From: Dysgonamonadaceae bacterium
Lineage (GTDB): Bacteria; Bacteroidota; Bacteroidia; Bacteroidales; Azobacteroidaceae
Direction of reading: 5' to 3'
DNA length: 16,303 nt
Assembly (NCBI GenBank): GCA_031255425.1
Contig: JAIRSN010000146.1
Span: 1-16,303, forward strand
Below the pieces are notes generated by a model, which was not told the origin of the DNA, did not search any database, and saw nothing but the letters and a program-made list of their open reading frames with translations. The first letter of the stretch is position 1. The number at the start of each line of letters is the position of its first letter. The position numbers and the translations under genes are program-made. This document shows positions 7,865-14,319 of the stretch, in pieces.

Positions 7865-9376
7865 TCAAAGCTCATTCAATTTAATATCCGGCAATGAGCG
7901 GTCGATTATGTGCAATTTCCCTTCCGAAGGCTCCTTGTAGGCATCGGTTGCTTTGAAATACTCGTTCAATTCGTCGAAACTTTCACCGAAAATATTGTTG
8001 GAAAAATGTTGAAGTTTGTCCATCACGCGGATAAATGCGTCAGGCTCGCGACGGTTGGTGAATTTCTTGAGCGACATAATGTAATCTTCTCTGAATACAG
8101 TCGGTACAATGATTCGCGACAGTCCGCTACGGAACAGTTCGGCATTGCCCATAATCCGCGAAATTCGTCCGTTGCCGTCGGTAAACGGATGCACTTCGGC
8201 AACCATAAACATGATAAAAATCGCTTTTGCCATCGGGTCTGTCAGGGCGGCGTAATATTTGAAACCTTGTTTGAGCGTGCCTTCAACCAACGTGTAGTCA
8301 ACAAATTCGGTATTCCCTGCGCGGTTGTTTTGCGTTTTGAACAGCCCTGCATTTACTTCTTCTGCTCTTGCCGACATCATCGTTAAGTGGCGGCGTTTCA
8401 GGATTTCGGTAAGGTTTTCGACGGATGCAGGGGTAATATTCATTTCGTGACTGTTGGATACGATGTTGAATGTGCCGAGAATATCGTGCGAATCCTTGCT
8501 GCGTTTCGGAATAACAATCCCTGTGTCGACAATCTTTTTAGCGTCCTCTATAACGAACTTTGTGCCTTCGATATAATTTGAAAAATAGGCTTCAAAAAAC
8601 GAAAACAGGCGGAAAGAATCTTCCGAAACGTTTTTGTCTGTCCGTTCCGGGAAATAGTAATCCCTTAACTTATCGTACAGGATTTCAAACAATTCCACAC
8701 GCTTGGCATCATAAGGCATTCCAACCGCTCTCGCCTTTGCGGTATCGGATCTCAAAACGGTAGCATTGTGCGTATTAAGCAATGCCGATATGATTTGATT
8801 CAACTTGTCAAATTCCTCCGAAAACGCCAACTGTCCGGCAATTTCGCGGGCTTTATCCCTGAACTTGTTGATGCCTTCTTCGCCCTCGCGGATGATGATT
8901 TTTTCCAATTTATCTTCAATCTGCTCAATCGGGAATATCTTTGATTCGCCTCCTTTTTTGCGTGAAACCTGCATATTTTCAAGTACCCACCGCCATTCGG
9001 ACGAAGCATAGATGCCGCCGAGATTCACATCGGAATCCAAAGCGGGCTTGCCTGCCGTAACATTGAGCGTAACGCCCTGTAATTCTGTGATTTTTTTTGT
9101 ATAATTACTTGTTATAAAGAAATTTCCTGTTTCTGTCGGGCGCAGTTCCGATGCGCTGCGGTGACTGATTACGGCATTGGGAAACCGCCATTTGAGAATG
9201 TCGAAAAAATGCCGCTTGATGATATATTCCGCCGAATCCCGCAGATTTGCCGTGTAAATGCGCGGGGCGATTTTGCGAATTTGTCCGCTCTTTTCCGCCT
9301 TTGTAATCAGATAAGAAGTATTTTTGTCGGACGAAGCAAAAATCAGTTCTTTCGTAAGATCAATATTGTTTGCCAT
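7865..9376 (-). CDS. Fic-family protein (probable AMP transferase) with N-terminal AbiEi-like domain
   Basis: This 503-residue protein starts at ATG 9376. Fic enzymes usually transfer AMP from ATP to a target hydroxyl and often act as toxins or housekeeping modifiers. The core motif HPFTDGNGRISR is complete at residues 396-407, with catalytic His396, so activity is plausible. SNYIEG at 266-271 fits the (S/T)xxxE(G/N) inhibitory helix placed before the core (class II), meaning self-inhibition. Residues about 1-180 do not belong to the Fic fold. They look like an AbiEi-type antitoxin or DUF6088-like region: a winged-helix-like start, the pattern SGQIRKIAPRIY, then VISHRSASEL and a RWVLENM segment. 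That assignment is by pattern and less sure than the Fic call. It converges with the upstream surface-protein operon (36-base gap). No separate antitoxin gene adjoins it. The frame is intact. Confidence 0.88.
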   Translation of the reverse strand: MANNIDLTKELIFASSDKNTSYLITKAEKSGQIRKIAPRIYTANLRDSAEYIIKRHFFDILKWRFPNAVISHRSASELRPTETGNFFITSNYTKKITELQGVTLNVTAGKPALDSDVNLGGIYASSEWRWVLENMQVSRKKGGESKIFPIEQIEDKLEKIIIREGEEGINKFRDKAREIAGQLAFSEEFDKLNQIISALLNTHNATVLRSDTAKARAVGMPYDAKRVELFEILYDKLRDYYFPERTDKNVSEDSFRLFSFFEAYFSNYIEGTKFVIEDAKKIVDTGIVIPKRSKDSHDILGTFNIVSNSHEMNITPASVENLTEILKRRHLTMMSARAEEVNAGLFKTQNNRAGNTEFVDYTLVEGTLKQGFKYYAALTDPMAKAIFIMFMVAEVHPFTDGNGRISRIMGNAELFRSGLSRIIVPTVFREDYIMSLKKFTNRREPDAFIRVMDKLQHFSNNIFGESFDELNEYFKATDAYKEPSEGKLHIIDRSLPDIKLNEL

Positions 9377-9532
9377 AAGAAATTTTTCTATTAGGATTGC
9401 TATTCGGGTATAAATTTAGGATTTTTTTTTAGTATGACTTTGAAAACACGGAATATTTTCCATTATAAACTTTTCAGTTCGATGTATGTAGCGTTTTGGA
9501 ACAGTAAAAAATGAATTTCGCCGCCGCCGGTT
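9377..9532. other. short intergenic region between hutU and the Fic gene
   Basis: No gene is seen. On the minus strand a weak -7-like TAAATTTA lies at 9418-9411 without a good -33 box, so the start of Fic transcription is unclear. No strong terminator hairpin with a T-run is visible for hutU. Confidence 0.5.
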
Positions 9533-11491
9533 TTACCACGAAGTAAGATACGGCATCGTAATCCGATAATCGTTGCCGTATTTTCTATTAAATTCCTCAC
9601 AGACTTCCATTGCATGGGGATTTCTTGCCCACGACCGCCGGGCGACCCCTCCCATCACGTCCCAAATCATCGCCGATTTCAGGATTTCGTCGACCCGCTC
9701 GCTGCCGTCCAGAACCATGCCGAAGCCGCCGTTGACGGCTTTCCCGATTCCTACGCCCCCGCCGTTGTGCAGGGCGACGAGGCTCATGCCCCGGGCGGCG
9801 TTCCCGGCGAAACACTGAACCGCCATATCTGCCATCACGTTACTGCCGTCCTTGATGTTTGCCGTTTCCCGGAAGGGCGAATCCGTTCCGCTGACGTCGT
9901 GATGATCCCGTCCCAGCATGATGGGACCCACTTCTTTTTTCCGGACCATCTCGTTGAAATGCAAGGCTATCGACAACCGTCCTTCGGCGTCGGAATAGAG
10001 AATCCGCGCTTGTGTGCCGACCACCAGCTTGTTCTTTTCCGCATCGCGAATCCAATTGTAATTGTCCCGGTCCTGCCCCCTGCGGTGGGGATCGATACAC
10101 GCCATCGCTGCTTTGTCGGTTTTTATCAAATCGTCGTGATTTCCGCTCAAACAAACCCAGCGGAAAGGCCCGTAGCCATAGTCAAACAGTTCCGGACCCA
10201 TGATGTCTTCCACGTACGAAGGCCAGATGAAACCTTCTTTTTCGTCTGTTTTGTTCCGGGAAATTTCTTTTACGCCCGCATCATAAATAGCTTTCATAAA
10301 AGAGTTTCCGTAGTCGAAAAAGTACGTTCCGCCGGCAACCAGTTTTTTAATCACTTCGAAATGCCTGTGCAGGGAGGCATTTATCCTTTGATAAAACTGC
10401 GGACGGTCTTCTTTTAACAACCGGGTGCGTTCTTCAAACGAAATGCCTGCCGGACAGTATCCTCCTTCGTAAACCGCGTGGCAGGAAGTTTGGTCGGAAA
10501 GCAAATCAATGCGGATCGGCTCCGACGCTGCAAATTCCAGCAAATCTATGATATTCCCCTGGTAAGCAATCGAGTAGGGGCGCTTTTCGTCCAAGTATTT
10601 CCCGGCAAGGTCAAACGCTTTTTGAGCATCGTCCGTCACCGATTGCACCCAGCCTTGCTTCCTGCGTGTCTCGATTCTGGACGGATCGACTTCCGCAATA
10701 ATGGCTACGGCGCCGGCTATTTCTGCGGCTTTGGGTTGCGCGCCGCTCATCCCTCCCAATCCGGAGGAAACGAACAGCCGTCCTTTTAAGTCGCCGCCGG
10801 GAGGAATCCCCAGTTTCAATCTTCCGGCATTCAACAACGTATTAAAAGTGCCATGCACAATCCCTTGCGGACCGATGTACATCCAGCCGCCGGCGGTCAT
10901 CTGCCCGTAGTTTGCCACGCCCATTTGGGCAGCCGTTTCCCAATCCGCCTGATTGTCGTACATCCCAATCATCATCGAATTGGTAAGGATAACCCGGGGC
11001 GCGCCGGGAGCGGACTTGAACAGTCCCAACGGATGTCCGGATTCGACAACCAGCGTTTGTTCGCCGGTCAACACCTGCAAATACTGTTTGATAAGACGGT
11101 ATTGCATCCAATTTTGACAAACCTGCCCGGTTTCGCCGTAAGTCACCAACTCATAGGGATAAAGGGCGATGTCGAAGCAGAGGTTATTATCTATCATAAC
11201 CTGAAATGCTTTTCCTTCGATGCAATTGCCCTCGTATTCGTGAATGGGTTTGGGACGAATGTCGCCCTCGGGACGGTAACGGTAGCCGTAAATCCGTCCT
11301 CTTGTCTGTAATTCCTCCAGAAATTCGGGAATTAACGAGGCGTGCAATTCGGTGGGAATATAGCGGAGTGCGTTTTTCAAGGCTATTTCTGTTTGCGCCG
11401 GATTTAACTTGAATCCCCTGTCGGGAGCGCGTCTGATTCCTTCCGCGAAGGGTGGGTATTTGGGTAAAAAAGAAGGCATGTTAACTTTCAT
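9533..11491 (-). CDS. hutU: urocanate hydratase (urocanase)
   Basis: Urocanase converts urocanate to 4-imidazolone-5-propionate, the second step of cytosolic histidine degradation, using tightly bound NAD as an electrophile. The 652-residue protein shows the NAD-binding GLGGMSGAQ stretch at 244-252 and the signature SDQTSCH at 332-338 followed by GYCPAG. It also has the TNSMMIGMYDN and GWMYIGPQGIVHGT blocks near the N-terminal third. It is longer than the ~555-residue proteobacterial enzymes and fits the longer Bacteroidota/eukaryote-like form. The frame is open back to a TTG at 11515, but that codon lies inside the predicted -7 box, so ATG 11491 is preferred (ATG 11479 is also possible). No hutH, hutI or hutG gene adjoins it, so the rest of the pathway must be elsewhere or absent. 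Confidence 0.95.
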   Translation of the reverse strand: MKVNMPSFLPKYPPFAEGIRRAPDRGFKLNPAQTEIALKNALRYIPTELHASLIPEFLEELQTRGRIYGYRYRPEGDIRPKPIHEYEGNCIEGKAFQVMIDNNLCFDIALYPYELVTYGETGQVCQNWMQYRLIKQYLQVLTGEQTLVVESGHPLGLFKSAPGAPRVILTNSMMIGMYDNQADWETAAQMGVANYGQMTAGGWMYIGPQGIVHGTFNTLLNAGRLKLGIPPGGDLKGRLFVSSGLGGMSGAQPKAAEIAGAVAIIAEVDPSRIETRRKQGWVQSVTDDAQKAFDLAGKYLDEKRPYSIAYQGNIIDLLEFAASEPIRIDLLSDQTSCHAVYEGGYCPAGISFEERTRLLKEDRPQFYQRINASLHRHFEVIKKLVAGGTYFFDYGNSFMKAIYDAGVKEISRNKTDEKEGFIWPSYVEDIMGPELFDYGYGPFRWVCLSGNHDDLIKTDKAAMACIDPHRRGQDRDNYNWIRDAEKNKLVVGTQARILYSDAEGRLSIALHFNEMVRKKEVGPIMLGRDHHDVSGTDSPFRETANIKDGSNVMADMAVQCFAGNAARGMSLVALHNGGGVGIGKAVNGGFGMVLDGSERVDEILKSAMIWDVMGGVARRSWARNPHAMEVCEEFNRKYGNDYRITMPYLTSW

Positions 11492-11512
11492 ATATAATTT
11501 TATTAGGTTTGA

Positions 11513-11543
11513 CAAAGATACTATTTTACTTAAGAAGTCGCAA
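11513..11543 (-). promoter_or_regulatory. hutU promoter
   Basis: Read on the minus strand, TATCTTTG (11520-11513) matches the Bacteroidota -7 box TAnnTTTG exactly. A TTG at 11543-11541 sits 20 bases upstream as a -33 box. The -7 box ends 21 bases before the chosen ATG, giving a short leader. This site argues against a start at TTG 11515. Confidence 0.6.
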
Positions 11544-11566
11544 TTATTGTTCTCTTAAAAAGAGGG

Positions 11567-11950
11567 CGAACCCCTAAATCCATTGAAAATCTGTTAATAT
11601 TTATTATTTCACAGCCCGCGAAAACCTGAATCTGTTAACATTTGCACTTTCGCGTGACGCGAAAACGCAAATTTGTTAATGCCCGTTAATTCGCGCCACG
11701 CGAAAAAGTGGAAACGTTAATGCCCGTTAATTCGCACGACGCGAAAAAGTGAAAAAGTTAATGCTCGTTAATTCGCGTCGCGCGAAAATGAAAAAACGTT
11801 CTGCGGCGGGTTTTCGCGCCCCGCGAAAGTATGAAAAAATTCTGCGGGACGTTTTCGCGCGGCGCGAAAGTGTAAAAAAGTTCTGCGGGACATTTTCGCG
11901 TCACGCGAAAGCATAAAAAACTTCTGCGGAACGTTTTCGCGGAGCTGCGG
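11567..11950. repeat. tandem 41-base array of TTCGCG-N3-CGCGAA palindromes
   Basis: Palindromes begin at 11608, 11649, 11690, 11731, 11772, 11813, 11854, 11895 and 11936, exactly 41 bases apart each time. Those at 11649, 11690, 11772, 11813, 11854 and 11895 are perfect 6-bp inverted repeats; the last three and the 11649 unit extend to 7 bp. The 11608 and 11731 units have a changed left arm (TTCACA, TTCGCA), and the 11936 unit has lost its right arm. Central triplets are GCC, TGA, CCA, CGA, TCG, CCC, CGG, TCA and GAG. A tenth decayed unit at 11567-11607 lacks the palindrome but keeps the linker (TCTGTTAA at the same phase). Linkers of early units share GTTAATGCCCGTTAA; later ones share TTCTGCGG and an A-run. 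Function is unknown: a regulator or nucleoid-protein binding array, or a string of RNA hairpins, are all possible. Confidence 0.92.
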
Positions 11951-11959
11951 CTTTCACTG

Positions 11960-12051
11960 TTTCATTGCACCTTACTATATATACAGGTACAGGATGACAA
12001 TACGCGCCCGGCTATTTCATTACACCTTATATATATACAGATACAGGATGA
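11960..12051. repeat. pair of ~38-base direct repeats, 55 bases apart
   Basis: Copy 1 is 11960-11997 and copy 2 is 12015-12051. Both run from TTTCATT through CACCTTA, a TATATATACAG tract and TACAGGATGA, differing at two substitutions and one deleted base. The DNA after each copy is only loosely similar. The pair starts about 10 bases after the 41-base array and lies about 110-200 bases before the kbl start, upstream of its predicted promoter. A role as regulator sites is inference. Confidence 0.85.
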
Positions 12052-12074
12052 TGACCCCGCGGTTATGAAAATCC

Positions 12075-12087
12075 CACCCTCCGGGTG
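12075..12087. repeat. short hairpin, CACCC-TCC-GGGTG
   Basis: A perfect 5-bp stem surrounds a TCC triloop. It lies upstream of the predicted kbl -7 box, so it is not an attenuator for that promoter. In form it matches the two triloop hairpins near the left end of the window. Confidence 0.4.
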
Positions 12088-12093
12088 TAGAGG

Positions 12094-12124
12094 TGTGGAA
12101 TATAAAATTTTTCATTTATCTTTG
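12094..12124 (+). promoter_or_regulatory. kbl-tdh(-mutL) promoter
   Basis: TATCTTTG at 12117-12124 matches the -7 consensus TAnnTTTG. A TGTG at 12094-12097 (3 of 4 to TTTG) lies 19 bases upstream as a weak -33 box. The -7 box ends 35 bases before the ATG at 12160. The same octamer serves hutU and the tRNA gene. Confidence 0.55.
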
Positions 12125-12159
12125 CCGGCAGTATAACGGATATTTTTTAAAACTACTAT

Positions 12160-13347
12160 ATGAATACCTACTTAAAATTTCAAAAACATCTGACAGATGT
12201 CATTGATGCAATCAAAACAGAAGGACTCTACAAAACAGAACGGATTATCGTGTCGCCTCAATCGGTGAAAATCCGCTTGCAAAACGGGCAGGAAGTGCTG
12301 AATTTCTGTGCAAATAATTATCTGGGACTGTCCGGCCACCCCGGATTGATAGAGTCTGCGGAAAAAGCCATGAAAAATCGAGGCTATGGAATGTCGTCCG
12401 TCCGTTTTATTTGCGGCACGCAGGATTTGCATAAAGAATTGGAACAAACGATTTCCGAATTTTTCGGAACGGAAGACGCCATCCTGTATGCCGCCTGTTT
12501 CGATGCAAACGGCGGCGTATTTGAACCTTTATTGACGGAAGAAGATGCCATTATTTCCGACACCTTAAACCATGCATCCATTATCGATGGCGTGCGCCTG
12601 TGCAAGGCAGTCCGTTATCGTTATGCAAATGCCGATATGAAAGAGTTGGAAAGCCAATTGCAAGCAGCTCAAGGGCAACGCTTCCGGCTGATCGTCACAG
12701 ACGGCGTGTTTTCGATGGACGGGAATGTCGCCCCCCTGGACAGGATTTACGAACTGGCGCAGCAATACGACGCCATGATTATGGTAGACGAATCCCATTC
12801 GGCAGGCGTCGTCGGCAAAACCGGGAAAGGCACAACCGAACAGTTCAACCTGAGAGGCCGTATCGAAATCATCACCGGCACACTGGGAAAAGCCTTCGGA
12901 GGCGCTATCGGCGGATTTACCACCGGTAAGAAAGAAATTATAGAACTGTTGCGTCAACGTTCGCGGCCGTATCTGTTTTCCAACTCCCTGCCGCCTTCGG
13001 TGGCGGGCGCCGGGCTGTACACCTTCCGGTTATTGGAAAAATCCAATGATTTGCAGGATAAATTACATGCCAATACCCATTACTTTGTGGAAAAAATGTT
13101 GGCAGCAGGATTTGATATAAAACCCACTCAATCGGCGATTTGTGCAGTCATGTTGTACGATGCCAAATTGTCGCAGGAGATGGCAGCACGCCTGTTGGAA
13201 GAAGGCATCTACGTCACCGGATTTTATTATCCCGTCGTTCCGAAAGGGCAGGCGCGGATACGCATCCAGCTTTCCGCCGCACACGAAAAGGAACAGTTGG
13301 ACAAATGTATCGCCGCCTTTATAAAAGTAAGAAACAAAATGATATGA
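12160..13347 (+). CDS. kbl: glycine C-acetyltransferase (2-amino-3-ketobutyrate CoA ligase)
   Basis: This is a PLP enzyme of the alpha-oxoamine synthase family. It splits 2-amino-3-ketobutyrate with CoA into glycine and acetyl-CoA, the second step of threonine degradation. The 395-residue length matches the family (E. coli about 398). Visible motifs are NFCANNYLGLSGHP near residue 47; the substrate-site region SSVRFICGTQDLHKELE; VDESHSAG with Asp210 and His213, which contact PLP; and TGTLGKAFGG with the Schiff-base Lys244, the same number as in E. coli Kbl. The start ATG 12160 has no Shine-Dalgarno site but follows a good -7 box. The dehydrogenase gene for the preceding step begins 9 bases after its stop. 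Confidence 0.96.
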   Translation: MNTYLKFQKHLTDVIDAIKTEGLYKTERIIVSPQSVKIRLQNGQEVLNFCANNYLGLSGHPGLIESAEKAMKNRGYGMSSVRFICGTQDLHKELEQTISEFFGTEDAILYAACFDANGGVFEPLLTEEDAIISDTLNHASIIDGVRLCKAVRYRYANADMKELESQLQAAQGQRFRLIVTDGVFSMDGNVAPLDRIYELAQQYDAMIMVDESHSAGVVGKTGKGTTEQFNLRGRIEIITGTLGKAFGGAIGGFTTGKKEIIELLRQRSRPYLFSNSLPPSVAGAGLYTFRLLEKSNDLQDKLHANTHYFVEKMLAAGFDIKPTQSAICAVMLYDAKLSQEMAARLLEEGIYVTGFYYPVVPKGQARIRIQLSAAHEKEQLDKCIAAFIKVRNKMI

Positions 13348-13356
13348 TACCGCACT

Positions 13357-14319
13357 ATGAAAAAAATATTAATCATTGGAAGTACAGGACAGATAGGTTC
13401 TGAGTTAAGCATTCGCCTGCGTTCCCTCTACGGAACGGAAAATGTGGTTTGCGGGTATTACGCCCCCCCTTTCCCCGACGGATTTTTTGATGCCGGACCT
13501 ACGGTGAAAGTCGACGCATTGCAAATAGACCAAATAGCAGAAGCCGTTCGCAAATATCGAATCGATACGATTTATAACCTGGCGGCAATCCTGTCGGCAA
13601 CCGCCGAAAAGAAACCGCAATTAGGCTGGGACGTCGGTGTCGGCAGCCTGTTGAACTGTTTGGACGTGGCGCGCGACCTGAAATGCGCCCTTTTCACGCC
13701 AAGTTCCATCGGCGCTTTCGGACCAAATACACCCAAAGACAACACGCCGCAGGACACCATCCAGCGTCCGAACACGGTTTATGGAATAACAAAGGTAATC
13801 GGCGAATTAGTAAGCGATTATTACTACGATCATTGGGGCGTAGACACCCGTTCGGTGCGTTTTCCGGGCATCATTTCCAACCTGACGCTACCGGGAGGCG
13901 GCACGACCGACTACGCCGTGGAAATATTCTACAAAGCCGTAAAAGGAGAAACATTTGAGTGTCCCGTAAAAGCGGGAACGTTTATGGATATGATGTATAT
14001 GCCGGACGCCTTGGAAGCTGCCATCCGGTTGATGGAAGCCGATCCCGCCAAGCTCGTTCATCGCAATTCGTTCAATGTCACCGCGATGAGTTTTGATCCG
14101 GAAATGCTTTACCAGGCAATCCGGCGGCATTATCCGGATTTCCGGATGGTTTATAAAATCGATCCTTTGAAACAGCATATTGCCGATTCGTGGCCGAATA
14201 AATTGGATGATTCGTGCGCCCGTGAAGAATGGGGCTGGCGTCCTTCCTACGATTTGGAGTTGATGACGGCAGATATGCTATTGAAACTAAAAACGAAACA
14301 AGCAGTAAGAAGTGAGTGA
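13357..14319 (+). CDS. tdh: SDR-type L-threonine 3-dehydrogenase (NAD-dependent epimerase family)
   Basis: This 320-residue protein is of the extended short-chain dehydrogenase type. A Rossmann motif GSTGQIG lies at residues 8-14. Ser116/Ser117 (PSSIGAFGP) and Tyr142-x-x-x-Lys146 (YGITK) form the catalytic set. In sequence and size it resembles the short-chain L-threonine dehydrogenases known from Flavobacterium, unrelated to the zinc-dependent E. coli Tdh. These oxidise threonine with NAD to 2-amino-3-ketobutyrate. Its place 9 bases after kbl, whose product consumes that unstable compound, supports the substrate. By sequence alone it could be called only NAD-dependent epimerase/dehydratase. 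The symbol tdh refers to the function, not to homology with the E. coli gene. Its last 8 bases overlap mutL. Confidence 0.85.
   Translation: MKKILIIGSTGQIGSELSIRLRSLYGTENVVCGYYAPPFPDGFFDAGPTVKVDALQIDQIAEAVRKYRIDTIYNLAAILSATAEKKPQLGWDVGVGSLLNCLDVARDLKCALFTPSSIGAFGPNTPKDNTPQDTIQRPNTVYGITKVIGELVSDYYYDHWGVDTRSVRFPGIISNLTLPGGGTTDYAVEIFYKAVKGETFECPVKAGTFMDMMYMPDALEAAIRLMEADPAKLVHRNSFNVTAMSFDPEMLYQAIRRHYPDFRMVYKIDPLKQHIADSWPNKLDDSCAREEWGWRPSYDLELMTADMLLKLKTKQAVRSE

Larger units (their letters stand above)
11521..12159. other. divergent non-coding region between hutU and kbl
   Basis: No coding region is supported here. From left to right it holds the upstream part of the hutU promoter; a small 5-bp hairpin with an AAA loop (11552-11564); the 41-base palindrome array (11567-11950); a pair of ~38-base direct repeats (11960-12051); a CACCC-TCC-GGGTG hairpin (12075-12087); and the kbl promoter. 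The 41-base period is not a multiple of three, so the array does not encode a regular repeat peptide. Confidence 0.8.

Noticed and set aside
9411..9418. Fic gene promoter TAAATTTA on the minus strand
   Set aside because: The last base of the -7 consensus is missing and no -33 TTTG stands at the right distance.
11492..11515. TTG start extending hutU by eight residues
   Set aside because: The codon lies within the predicted -7 promoter box, and the added residues are not part of the known urocanase N-terminus.
11567..11950. CRISPR array
   Set aside because: The conserved element is only 15-17 bases, and the stretches between copies are similar to one another rather than unique spacers. No cas gene is present.
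11608..11950. parS sites or DnaA-box cluster (replication or partition locus)
   Set aside because: TTCGCG-N3-CGCGAA does not match the ParB site TGTTTCACGTGAAACA or the DnaA box TTATCCACA, and no partition or replication gene adjoins it.
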